From Alphaproteobacteria bacterium (GTDB lineage Bacteria > Pseudomonadota > Alphaproteobacteria > Sphingomonadales > Kordiimonadaceae), in the NCBI GenBank assembly GCA_021774775.1, contig JAJFIT010000004.1, forward strand, positions 1 through 64,000: DNA of 64,000 nt, given 5' to 3'. Every line of letters starts with the position of its first letter. Within the stretch, counting starts at the first letter, position 1. Shown here in pieces: positions 32,820 to 41,753 of this stretch. A model generated the notes under the pieces. That model was not told the origin of the DNA, made no database searches, and saw only the letters and a list, made by a program, of their open reading frames with translations. The translations under genes were made by a program, and so were the position numbers.

Positions 32820-35636
32820 ATGAAATTTAAGCGATTTAACCTGAAACACCAAACTGCCTTGCTTGGCATGTTGGCTATTTTATTGTTGTCTAACAATACT
32901 TCTGCTCAATCAGATTTTAAAGCCGCCGCCCGGACTCTGATCGAGCAGAAGCAATACAACAGCGCGCTCGAATTGATAACAGGAGCCCATAACCGGGGCG
33001 TTGCAGACTCGGAAAGTTATCGCTTACTTGCAGAAATTTACTTGAATGTAGGAAGCGGCATTCCGGCAGAGGCCGCGATTGATAGAGCGCGGCAGTTAGG
33101 GGCGGATTTTGCTGCCACGGCAATTCCTTTCGCTAAAAGCAAGTTGATTCAAGGCCAATATGACAATGCATTGCAGGCGTTGAGAGGCGTGACTATTCCG
33201 GACGGCCAGCGCGGCGCGGCGCTTATCATTACAGGTGATGCCTATTTCGCCACAGGCCAGTTTGTCGACGCTCGAAGAACATATGAGACCGCAAGAACGC
33301 AATTTCCCGGCGACTATCAGTCTTATCTCGGTTTGGCGCGTTTAGCCCTTAAACAGGGTCAGTTGGAGGAAGCCAGGCAATTGGCTGATTCCGCGTATGC
33401 ACGGTCAACAGACAATACCATGGTCCAATATACCCGTGGTTTGTTGGCCCGCTATATGGGTAACTTGGCAGACGCAGAAACCTTCATGGTTGACGCAGTT
33501 CGCTTGTTCCCGGGCAACGTCATGGCCAACCTGGAGCTTGCAGGTATTCGAATAAATCAACAGCGATATGACGATGCCGAACTGTTCCTGGACGGGGTTT
33601 ATCAGGTTAACCCCAAAAATCCGATGGCGCTTTATCTGTCCGGGGTAATCCTCGCCAGCAAAGGCGAATATGCACAAGCTGAAGCGTTGCTTAATCGGTC
33701 CCGAACCGTTACGGAAAACTTTTTGCCTGCTTTATATGTACGCGGACTGGTTGCCTACCAGCTAAATAGCAACGATACCGCGATTGAGCTTCTGACCAAG
33801 GTGATTGCCGCCCGGCCTGCAAACCGGACAGCGCGCATTGCGCTCGCCGGCTCCTATCTGAAGATCCAGCAGCCAGGTAACGCGTATAACGTGTTGTTGC
33901 CATTAATCGAACAGGAACAAAATGATGTAGATGTGCTTGCAATGGCAGCCGCAATTTTGATTGCGCAGGGCGAGACAGAACGCGGACGAGCCATGTATGA
34001 ACGCGTTGCTGCACTGCAGGGTGATCAGGGCACAGAGACGATAAGAGGGCTTGATACAAAGCTTGCGCTGGCGCAATTTGTGGCCGGTGATACCAAAAAT
34101 GCCTTATCGACCCTTTTGGGCGTTACTGCGTCTAAGGAGGTTCAACTGCGCGATCTGGGCGTCTTGGGAAGTATGCAACTGCGAACCAATGATTTTGACG
34201 GCGCAGACATTACGATATCGAAAATTATTCAGGCGGCACCGGGTAGGGCACTGGGCTATAATATGCGCGGAACGCTTGAATTTAGACAACGGGATTTCGA
34301 AGGCGCAATCCAGTCTTTCACTCAAGCGATAACACTGGAATCAAATTATTATACAGCGCGTAGAAACCGAGCCCTGGCAGCGATGAACCTTCGTCAATTT
34401 GACCGGGCAGAAACTGATCTTAAAAACCTTCTTGAAGACAAGCCAACGGATACGAGGGCAAAGGCAGCCCTCGGCAAGGTATTGTTGGAAAACGGTAAAG
34501 CAGAGGAAGCGGTACCATATTTCCGAGAGGCTGTTCGCCTAATTCCGGACTCGGTTGTTTTATGGGCTGATTATTCGCAGGCATTGGCAGATTCAGGAAA
34601 TACAACGCGCGCAATCGAAGAAGCGCGCGCAACTGCTGTGCGGGGCAATGATAATCCCGCTATATTGAAGCGCATGGGTCTGCTGTTGCTGGAGCTTGAT
34701 CAGGCAAGAGCTGCGGAACGCCCGCTGTCACGCTATGCTGTCTTTAAACATGCCAGCGGTGAGGCTAATCTGCTCCATGGCAGGGCATTGCTTAAAACGG
34801 GCCTTTATACTGGCGCACGCATGGCATTTCAGCGGGCAGCAGGGTCCACAGAAGACACGATTGAGCCCGATGTGATCAATTGGTACCTTTTTGCGACAGA
34901 AGCACTGGGCCGCAAACTGGAAGAGGCAGAAGCCCGGTTATCGTCGCTTCAGGCATCCAAACGCCCGGATGATATTGATCCCAGCCTGATCGGGCAGATT
35001 TTTCTGGATAAGGGCGAGCCTGAATTGGCGGCGTCAGCCTTCCGGGATGCTTTAAAAAGCACTCAGACCGAGAAATTGGTGATTGGTCTTTCGCAAGCGT
35101 TATACGCCATGGGGCTTGGTCCTTCAGGTGTTGCAGAATTGGAGCAATTTGTCAGCGATAATGAGCAGGTGCGGTTGGCTCGAGTTGAGCTGGCAAAAAG
35201 ATACGAGCAAAATGAACAGTTTGCCGATGCCAGTGAACAATATGAGATAATTTTGCGGTCAGGCGTAGCGGATGCGACTGTGGTTGCAAAATTGGCGCTG
35301 GTATATCTCAATCTCGAGGGCAGGGCGACCCAAAGCCTGCAACTGGCAGAGCGTGCCTACCTTATGTCGCCCGATGATCCTGCGATTTTGGATGTTGCTG
35401 GCTGGGTTGCTTTGCGGGCTAAAAATCAGGCAGTCAAGGCGGTCGATTATTTGGAAAAGGCAACCAGACGAGCGCCAGGCGAAGCTTTATACAAATATCA
35501 TTTGGGGATGGCGTATCTTACGCGGGGAAATCGGGCAGACGCCGCTCGGGTATTGCAGCAGGCACTGAATTTGGACTCTGACTTTGACGGCGCCGACGAT
35601 GCCCGCCAGCAGTTACTGACATTGGCGCCGCAATGA
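32820..35636 (+). CDS. prsT: XrtA/PEP-CTERM system TPR-repeat protein PrsT
   Basis: About 938 residues. It starts with a Sec signal (ALLGMLAILLLSNNTSAQ), without a lipobox Cys, unlike many members annotated as lipoproteins, followed by some 20 TPR-type helical pairs (YNSALELITGAHNRGVADSES, FVDARRTYETARTQFPGDYQ, PYFREAVRLIPDSVVLWADY, and others). It corresponds to the PEP-CTERM system TPR protein family (TIGR02917). It is thought to act as a periplasmic or outer-membrane scaffold in EPS assembly or export, by analogy with AlgK/BcsC superhelices; that role is inference. A GTG at 32760 extends the frame, but the signal sequence starts at the ATG at 32820. Confidence 0.88.
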   Translation: MKFKRFNLKHQTALLGMLAILLLSNNTSAQSDFKAAARTLIEQKQYNSALELITGAHNRGVADSESYRLLAEIYLNVGSGIPAEAAIDRARQLGADFAATAIPFAKSKLIQGQYDNALQALRGVTIPDGQRGAALIITGDAYFATGQFVDARRTYETARTQFPGDYQSYLGLARLALKQGQLEEARQLADSAYARSTDNTMVQYTRGLLARYMGNLADAETFMVDAVRLFPGNVMANLELAGIRINQQRYDDAELFLDGVYQVNPKNPMALYLSGVILASKGEYAQAEALLNRSRTVTENFLPALYVRGLVAYQLNSNDTAIELLTKVIAARPANRTARIALAGSYLKIQQPGNAYNVLLPLIEQEQNDVDVLAMAAAILIAQGETERGRAMYERVAALQGDQGTETIRGLDTKLALAQFVAGDTKNALSTLLGVTASKEVQLRDLGVLGSMQLRTNDFDGADITISKIIQAAPGRALGYNMRGTLEFRQRDFEGAIQSFTQAITLESNYYTARRNRALAAMNLRQFDRAETDLKNLLEDKPTDTRAKAALGKVLLENGKAEEAVPYFREAVRLIPDSVVLWADYSQALADSGNTTRAIEEARATAVRGNDNPAILKRMGLLLLELDQARAAERPLSRYAVFKHASGEANLLHGRALLKTGLYTGARMAFQRAAGSTEDTIEPDVINWYLFATEALGRKLEEAEARLSSLQASKRPDDIDPSLIGQIFLDKGEPELAASAFRDALKSTQTEKLVIGLSQALYAMGLGPSGVAELEQFVSDNEQVRLARVELAKRYEQNEQFADASEQYEIILRSGVADATVVAKLALVYLNLEGRATQSLQLAERAYLMSPDDPAILDVAGWVALRAKNQAVKAVDYLEKATRRAPGEALYKYHLGMAYLTRGNRADAARVLQQALNLDSDFDGADDARQQLLTLAPQ

Positions 35637-35681
35637 CCTCCACCACAGAGCCATGGCAGCGAAACAACCTGGATTAATATT

Positions 35682-36905
35682 GTGTCGACAGAAGCGCCAT
35701 CTCAGCGACTACGCATCCTAGTCTTCTCAACTCTGTTTCCCCACAAAGGGGAACCCACTCAAGGGATTTTTGTAGAAAATCGACTACGTCACTTGCTGAA
35801 AGATGCAAATGTTGACGCTACTGTAATTGCGCCGGTACCCTGGTTTCCGTTTAAAAACAGAATATTTGGAAAATATGGTCGTGCGGCCAGCGCGGACTAT
35901 ACGGAAGTCAGAGGTGGTCTGTCTATTTATCACCCGCGATACATCGTGATCCCCAAAATTGGTATGATGCTAACGCCGTTTTTCCTGGCGAGAACTGCGT
36001 TAAAAATGGCGCAGAAATTACTGCGCGGCGGAGCGAAATTTGACCTTATCGATGCACATTATTTATTTCCCGATTGTGTTTCAGCTTCGCGGTTGTCGGC
36101 TAAATTAGGCCTGCCATATACTGCTACGGCAAGGGGTAGTGACGTTACCCAAATCGCGTTAATCCCGGGTCCAAAAAAATTGATATTGCAAGCATGTGCC
36201 GACGCTGGTCAGGTCATTACTGTAAGTCAGTCGTTAAAGGATAAATTGATGGCAGTGGGAGCTGATGGCCATAATATCTCAGTGCTTAGGAATGGTGTAG
36301 ATGCTGATCGGTTTTACCCGTCGGTAGCTGATCGTAACGGGCTTCTTGAGCATATTGGGTTGGACGGCACAACACCAACGATTATGTTTGCTGGCTGGCT
36401 TATTGAACGAAAAAGGGTGGATATTGTCATTGATGCTATGACTCATTTGCCGCGGGCGCAGGCGATCATTGTTGGGGATGGACCGTTACGTAGCAGTCTG
36501 CTGGCACAGACTAAATCATTGGGCCTTGAAGATAGAGTGAAGTTTGTCGGGCAAAAGCAGCCAGATGAAATGCCGCAATATTTTTCCGTTGCAGACGTTT
36601 TGTGCCTACCGTCCGAACGCGAAGGATGGGCAAATGTTATGCTTGAGGCAATGGCATGTGGGGCCGTGATTGTCGCGCGCAATGTAGACGGCGCAGTAGA
36701 ATTGATTACTGATGGTGCCCCGGGTCGGTTAGTCGATGGTGATGACGCAGCCAAATACGCTGGTGCCATTGACGAACTTTTGCTGGAAAAGCCCGCACGT
36801 GCCCATATACGCTCATATGCGTTGGGTTATAGTTGGCAATCTACATCAACAAAACAGATGAAAATATTTCAGTCGATAATTAGTCGCAAAAAACAGGAGC
36901 AATAG
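35682..36905 (+). CDS. Glycosyltransferase family 4
   Basis: Cytoplasmic GT-B glycosyltransferase that adds a sugar to the lipid-linked EPS repeat. The 407-residue sequence shows the GT4 N-terminal opening LRILVFSTLFPHKGEPTQGIFVENR, DLIDAHYLFPDCVSASRLS, the linker VSQSLKDKLMAVG, NGVDADRFYP, and the C-terminal nucleotide-sugar motif LPSEREGWANVMLEAMACGAVIVA (E-x7-E). GTG start, 45 bases after prsT. galE follows after three bases. The donor sugar cannot be read. Confidence 0.9.
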   Translation: MSTEAPSQRLRILVFSTLFPHKGEPTQGIFVENRLRHLLKDANVDATVIAPVPWFPFKNRIFGKYGRAASADYTEVRGGLSIYHPRYIVIPKIGMMLTPFFLARTALKMAQKLLRGGAKFDLIDAHYLFPDCVSASRLSAKLGLPYTATARGSDVTQIALIPGPKKLILQACADAGQVITVSQSLKDKLMAVGADGHNISVLRNGVDADRFYPSVADRNGLLEHIGLDGTTPTIMFAGWLIERKRVDIVIDAMTHLPRAQAIIVGDGPLRSSLLAQTKSLGLEDRVKFVGQKQPDEMPQYFSVADVLCLPSEREGWANVMLEAMACGAVIVARNVDGAVELITDGAPGRLVDGDDAAKYAGAIDELLLEKPARAHIRSYALGYSWQSTSTKQMKIFQSIISRKKQEQ

Positions 36906-36908
36906 TCC

Positions 36909-37934
36909 TTGCCTAATACCAAGTTGCCAGATGGGCCCGCGTCTGAGCCTGTTGTTGAATCAGGACCTGTGTTGGTCACCGGAGGGGCTGGCTATATCGG
37001 CGGGCATGCTGTGTTGGCGCTTCAGGACGCAGGCATTGAAGTTTGTGTTATCGATGACCTAAGCACTGGAAAACGCCAGACGTTTCACGACACTGTCCAT
37101 TTTTATGAGGGCAGGGTTCATGACCAAGACCTGCTATCGCAGATAATCAAGTGCCATGAAATTCGCTCGGTATTACATTTTGCCGGCTCAATTAAAGTAG
37201 ACGAATCGGTCACTAACCCTTTGAAGTATTATGAAAATAATACAGAGGGAAGTCGAAGTTTGATCGAGGTTGCGGTTGCTGAAAAGATCAAACAATTTAT
37301 ATTTTCCTCAACCGCCGCAGTGTACGGCGAAACTGGTAATGAACCGGTCAAGGAAAGCGCTGTCCCGGCTCCTCTAAACCCCTACGGCGTATCCAAACTA
37401 TTCACTGAGCAACAGCTCAAAGATGTTTGTGCGGCATCAGACATGCAATATGGGATTTTTCGCTACTTTAATGTGGCGGGTGCCGACCCCGACCTTCGGC
37501 ATGGACAATTTCTTGAAAACCCCACCCATCTTATCGGCAGAGCAATTGATGCCACTTTGGGCAAGTCATTGCCTCTGACTATTTTTGGCCGGGCTTTGCC
37601 AACCGCCGACGGGACCGGCGTGCGGGATTATATTCACGTATCAGATGTGGTTGATGCCCATCTCGCACTATTGAAGCATATGAAAAGTGCTGATGGTTCG
37701 TTTTTGTTCAATTTGGGTTACGGACGGGGTAGCAGCGTGTTGGATGTTGTCACAGCGCTTGAAATGGAGACGGGGCAAAAAGTACCCCATGAATTCGGGC
37801 CGCCGCGGGCCGGAGAAGCACCGTCGGTCATAGCCGACATCAGTTGCCTTAATGGTCAACTGGATTGGCAGCCGAAATACGCAACGCTGGAACAATTGCT
37901 GCGTTCGTCGTATAGTTGGGCGAAATCACTTTAG
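36909..37934 (+). CDS. galE: UDP-glucose 4-epimerase GalE
   Basis: Interconverts UDP-glucose and UDP-galactose (or the N-acetyl forms) for EPS synthesis. Extended SDR: GGAGYIGGHAVLAL (NAD site, ~22), IDDLSTGK, FAGSIKVDESV, SSTAAVYGE, the catalytic YGVSK, RYFNVAGADP and GTGVRDYIHVSDV. 341 residues. The first ~17 residues are an extra charged tail before the Rossmann fold. A TTG start with AGGAG ~9 bases upstream is taken, because no ATG or GTG precedes the glycine motif. Confidence 0.93.
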   Translation: MPNTKLPDGPASEPVVESGPVLVTGGAGYIGGHAVLALQDAGIEVCVIDDLSTGKRQTFHDTVHFYEGRVHDQDLLSQIIKCHEIRSVLHFAGSIKVDESVTNPLKYYENNTEGSRSLIEVAVAEKIKQFIFSSTAAVYGETGNEPVKESAVPAPLNPYGVSKLFTEQQLKDVCAASDMQYGIFRYFNVAGADPDLRHGQFLENPTHLIGRAIDATLGKSLPLTIFGRALPTADGTGVRDYIHVSDVVDAHLALLKHMKSADGSFLFNLGYGRGSSVLDVVTALEMETGQKVPHEFGPPRAGEAPSVIADISCLNGQLDWQPKYATLEQLLRSSYSWAKSL

Positions 37935-37946
37935 GAAGCTAATAAG

Positions 37947-38141
37947 TTGGATACTCTCTATTTCGTGGGTTTTTGTTTTCTGATCGCCTTGGCTATTGTT
38001 TGGGGTTATCTCAATGATGACTATGCGGCATTTAATGAAACCGGTAAGAGCAAGAAGTTTTCCATGAAAAATTCGGAGCCGGAACCAGACGCGGCTTCTG
38101 AGGTGGACGAAAAAGACACACCCCAAGCTAATCTTCTGTAA
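37947..38141 (+). CDS. Small single-pass membrane protein in the XrtA operon (unknown)
   Basis: A 64-residue frame with a TTG start, AGGA about nine bases upstream. It has one N-terminal helix (LYFVGFCFLIALAIVWGYL, 4-22) followed by an acidic, hydrophilic tail (SEPEPDAASEVDEKDTP). It lies 12 bases after galE, on the same strand as the operon. The short length and non-ATG start keep confidence moderate. No family is recognised. Confidence 0.5.
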   Translation: MDTLYFVGFCFLIALAIVWGYLNDDYAAFNETGKSKKFSMKNSEPEPDAASEVDEKDTPQANLL

Positions 38142-38271
38142 TTGTTGCGTGTTTCTTGGTTTTGCGCGCGTTAATTCTTGATTTTACTGCCTGTTAAGAG
38201 GCATATAGTATTAAATATGGTATTCAGTACGAGGATGTGTGGGGTCCGCGGAAAATTAACAGAGTATTTTT

Positions 38272-38910
38272 ATGTTGTTGAAACAAGTACTTAATATTTT
38301 CGCCGTCGCTACAATTTCACTGGGTTTGGCCGGTTGTGACTTATTCAGAATTTATGAGAGTTTGCCGCCTGCGCCGTTTGTCCCACCTAATGAAGGCCCG
38401 GGCGAAGAATATTATTTGATTGGACCGCTCGACAGCTTGAATGTTTTCGTGTGGCGAAACCCCGAGCTTACAGTGCAGGTAGTTGTTCGGCCTGACGGGC
38501 GTATGACCATGCCGCTGATTGAAGGTTTGGCCGCGACCGGTAAAACGCCGAGCGAGCTGGCGCGCGACATTGAAGAAGAATTAGGTATCTATATTCAGGG
38601 CCCAACTGTCACGGTGGTGGTAAATGGTTTTAATGGACCCTTTTCCCAACAGGTTCGGGTATTGGGCGAAGCAGGCACGCCTCAGGCCATTCCGTATCGT
38701 GCCAATATGACATTATTGGATGTGATGATTCAGGTTGGCGGGTTAACCGAATTTGCAGCGGGGGACCGGGCAACCCTGGTTCGTTTCGAAGACGGTGAAC
38801 AGCATGAGTACCGTTTGAAGATTGAAAGTTTGATCAAAGACGGCGATATTAATGCTAATGTAAAAATATTACCTGGCGATGTAGTGATCATTCCAGAAAG
38901 CATCTTGTAA
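38272..38910 (+). CDS. XrtA-type polysaccharide export lipoprotein (Wza/EpsE-like)
   Basis: Outer-membrane polysaccharide export protein. It has a lipoprotein signal ending LAGC (Cys22), the Poly_export domain (YYLIGPLDSLNVFVWRNPELTVQVVVRPDGRMTMPLIEGLAATGKTPSELA) and a SLBB-type domain (VRVLGEAGTPQAIPYRANMTLLDVMIQVGGLTEFA, ending KILPGDVVIIP). 212 residues, matching the short XrtA-linked export proteins (TIGR03027 type). No strong ribosome site is evident (TATTTTTATG). It precedes the chain-length protein, as usual for Wza-Wzz-Wzc order. Confidence 0.9.
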   Translation: MLLKQVLNIFAVATISLGLAGCDLFRIYESLPPAPFVPPNEGPGEEYYLIGPLDSLNVFVWRNPELTVQVVVRPDGRMTMPLIEGLAATGKTPSELARDIEEELGIYIQGPTVTVVVNGFNGPFSQQVRVLGEAGTPQAIPYRANMTLLDVMIQVGGLTEFAAGDRATLVRFEDGEQHEYRLKIESLIKDGDINANVKILPGDVVIIPESIL

Positions 38911-38959
38911 ACAAGATAGCAGTTTGCGTGGGCAGATAGTCCCCGCGGGAGACAAAAAA

Positions 38960-40585
38960 ATGGCAGCAGCAAGTTTCGGATTACACGATTTATACCAACA
39001 GGTTAAATCTGTTGCCTACGGTATTTGGCGTAAACGCTGGTATATGATGGCAACAACCTGGTTAATATGCCTGGTTGGCTGGGGTCTTGTCGCCACATTG
39101 CCGTATCGCTACGAATCAAGTGCCCAAATTCTTGTCGATACCGACAGTTTATTGCCGTCGATTGTTAAAGATCTCAGCGTTGAGGTCGATGTCGGCAAAA
39201 GAATTGATGCTGTTAAGAAAACTTTGGTGACCCGGTCCAATCTGGAAAAAATTATACGCCGGTCAGAATATTTAGAACGGCTTGGCTCTGATGAAGGCGC
39301 GCTCAACCAATTAGTTGCTACGATGCAGGATAATATTCGTATCATCTCATTAGATGGTGGTTTGTACCGCATCCAATATGAAATATCGGATAGTCGCCTG
39401 AGTGACCGTCAGCGAGCTGAAGTTGCACGAAACGTTGTGAACAACTTGTTGGCATTTTTTCTTGAAGGCAGCTCGGACGGTAGTGACGAAGGCGACAGAA
39501 ATGCCCAGGAATTTATAGATAAGCAAATCGAGGATTATGCGGCGCGGCTAAACGCAGCCGAAACAGCGCATGCCAAATTCAAACAGGACAATATTGATAT
39601 CATTGGTGGGTCATCCAGCTTCCTGTCGCGGCATGATCAAGCCAAGGAAGATTTACGCAAGACCCGAAATGAAATCGGGGAATTGACAGTTACGCTCACA
39701 ACGTTGCAGGAACAAATTCAGAATGTTCCGGCAACAATTCAGAATGCAGCATCATCGCGTTCACGTGGCGGAGCCGGAGACGATGACCCGCTTCAGGGGA
39801 GAATAAGTGAACTTTCAAAAACGCTCGATAAGTTACGTATTCTTGGATACACGGACCGTCACCCTGACGTGGCAAATGTACTCAGGCAATTAAATGCCCT
39901 CAAAGAAGAAGCCAAGGTGAAGCAGGAAGAAACGGCGGCGGAGCTGTCTAAGTCTGCAAGTGCGGGTAAAAAATCGATATCTTCGACCGAAACACCGAAC
40001 CGGCTTTACGAGCAGTTGATGTTTAACATCATCGATACCCGGACGAACGTTAAAAGATTGCAGCAGCGCCAGACTGAACAACAAAAGCTTATTGGCGAAC
40101 TGGAAGAAAAAGCCAAGAAGGTGCCAGAGATTGAAGCACAGGAAAGCCAGCTGCTGAGAGACTTTAAGCAGGTACGAGACCGGTACCAGGAGTTTCTTTC
40201 ACGTAAGCAGGATCTTCAACTGAGAATTGATGTCACCGATTCTGACGAAAGCATCAGCCTGCGAATTATCGAGCAACCCAATCTGCCGACGCGCCCCAGC
40301 GGGCCAAACCGACTGCTGTTTATGAGCGGCATGCTGGTATTTGCATTGATGTCCGGTGTTGGTTTTGCACTGGTTCTATCGGTATTGCGCCCGGTTGTGC
40401 TGACTGTGGAACAATTGAGAATGCAGTTTGACCTCAATATTTTGGGGAATGTATCGCGGTCACTTTCCGAAGAAGAAACGCGTCAACGCAGTATGGAATT
40501 ATTGATGTTTGCCGGGGCAACAGTTCTGTTGTTCGTGGTATTCGGTGGTTTCATTGTGTTCGATATGATTGGGGGAACTGGTTAA
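38960..40585 (+). CDS. XrtA-type polysaccharide chain-length determinant (Wzz)
   Basis: Inner-membrane polysaccharide co-polymerase. N-terminal helix ~30-50 (WYMMATTWLICLVGWGLVATL), a Wzz domain (ESSAQILVDTDSLLPSIV), a long periplasmic coiled coil (~190-400; DFKQVRDRYQEFLSRKQDLQLRIDV) and a second helix (LLFMSGMLVFALMSGVGFALVLSVL), plus a third hydrophobic stretch near the C-terminus. Start: GGGAG precedes the ATG at 38960; the TTG 36 bases earlier is rejected. 541 residues, as in TIGR03007-type proteins. Works with the tyrosine autokinase encoded next. Confidence 0.9.
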   Translation: MAAASFGLHDLYQQVKSVAYGIWRKRWYMMATTWLICLVGWGLVATLPYRYESSAQILVDTDSLLPSIVKDLSVEVDVGKRIDAVKKTLVTRSNLEKIIRRSEYLERLGSDEGALNQLVATMQDNIRIISLDGGLYRIQYEISDSRLSDRQRAEVARNVVNNLLAFFLEGSSDGSDEGDRNAQEFIDKQIEDYAARLNAAETAHAKFKQDNIDIIGGSSSFLSRHDQAKEDLRKTRNEIGELTVTLTTLQEQIQNVPATIQNAASSRSRGGAGDDDPLQGRISELSKTLDKLRILGYTDRHPDVANVLRQLNALKEEAKVKQEETAAELSKSASAGKKSISSTETPNRLYEQLMFNIIDTRTNVKRLQQRQTEQQKLIGELEEKAKKVPEIEAQESQLLRDFKQVRDRYQEFLSRKQDLQLRIDVTDSDESISLRIIEQPNLPTRPSGPNRLLFMSGMLVFALMSGVGFALVLSVLRPVVLTVEQLRMQFDLNILGNVSRSLSEEETRQRSMELLMFAGATVLLFVVFGGFIVFDMIGGTG

Positions 40586-40626
40586 TTGGAACGAATTAAA
40601 TCGTTTCACAGCGAGTTGTTTGACCT

Positions 40627-41745
40627 ATGGACCTGATTGAGCGCGCAGCAAAAAAAGCCAAAAAGAAAGAGGACGAAAGCAGTTCTCTTGTCGAAAGGGC
40701 GGCAAAAAAGGCTGGAAACAGTCCTTTTGAAAAACGCGCCGTTGTTGGCGGGATTGGTAACCCTGCCAATAAAAAAGCTGACCCGTCTTCTTTAAACCCG
40801 ATTGAACCTTCCACGCCAAAACCCAGTTCTTTCAAGGGTATTGGTGCCCCGGGAGCGACACCCAAGCCCAGACCTGCGAATGAAGACACGGCACCTGTAT
40901 CTGCACCTGAGGGAATGTTGGCTCGAGCGGGTACCGCCCAGCCAAGATCATTGGCAATCGGTGATACCGCAACCTCTCCGGCAGCGCCTAAGAAAGATCG
41001 ACCCAAAAAGCCGCCTGAGGAAATTGATTTGGCTGCTTTGCGGGAGGCTGGCTATATCACACCGGACATGCCGCCAAATTTGATGTCCGAGGAATTCAGG
41101 ATTATCAAACGGTCTTTGCTACTGAAGGCCTTTGCCAAAGACGACAAAAAAACTGGAACCAATAACAATGTTATTCTGGTCACCAGCTCAAATCCCAGCG
41201 AAGGAAAAACCTTCTGCACGATCAATCTCGCGCTTTCGATTGCGACTGAGCAGGATGTGACTGTTTTGCTGGTGGACGCCGACTTTTCCAAACCAGAAAT
41301 ACTTAACCGTCTTGGCATCAAGGGGGGGCGTGGCCTGATGGATGTAGTTGCGGACGGAAAAGTTGACGTTGGTGATTGTTTGGTAAGAACCAATATTCCC
41401 AATCTGGTTCTTTTACCTGCAGGACGCCAACACAATCTAACCACTGAACTTCTTGCCAGTGAGCGGATGGCGAACATGGTTTCAGAAATATCAGCCCGTT
41501 ACCCTGACCGGATTGTTATTTTTGATTCGCCGCCGGTTTTAGCAAGCTCTGCGGCGTCTGTTCTTGCGCTCTATATGGGCCAGACTGTCTTTGTGATTGA
41601 GGCAGAAAAAACCACCGAACCTCAGATAAAAGAGAGTTTGGGCATGATAAGTGCCTGCGAGAATATTAACCTGCTTCTCAATAAAACCAGGTACAACGGC
41701 AGCAACAAGAAATTTGCGACCTATTATGGCTACGGCGGACGATAG
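40627..41745 (+). CDS. XrtA-associated tyrosine autokinase (BY-kinase)
   Basis: Cytoplasmic bacterial tyrosine kinase that pairs with the preceding Wzz protein to control EPS chain length. The N-terminus has a repeated LIERAAKKA/LVERAAKKA peptide and a Pro/Ser-rich linker to ~130. The kinase domain has Walker A SSNPSEGKT, Walker A' VLLVDADF and Walker B RIVIFDSPP. The C-terminal Tyr cluster is FATYYGYGGR, the usual autophosphorylation tail. 372 residues. The N-terminal peptide repeat is characteristic of the PEP-CTERM-linked kinases (TIGR03018 type). Confidence 0.92.
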   Translation: MDLIERAAKKAKKKEDESSSLVERAAKKAGNSPFEKRAVVGGIGNPANKKADPSSLNPIEPSTPKPSSFKGIGAPGATPKPRPANEDTAPVSAPEGMLARAGTAQPRSLAIGDTATSPAAPKKDRPKKPPEEIDLAALREAGYITPDMPPNLMSEEFRIIKRSLLLKAFAKDDKKTGTNNNVILVTSSNPSEGKTFCTINLALSIATEQDVTVLLVDADFSKPEILNRLGIKGGRGLMDVVADGKVDVGDCLVRTNIPNLVLLPAGRQHNLTTELLASERMANMVSEISARYPDRIVIFDSPPVLASSAASVLALYMGQTVFVIEAEKTTEPQIKESLGMISACENINLLLNKTRYNGSNKKFATYYGYGGR

Positions 41746-41753
41746 GCAACGCG

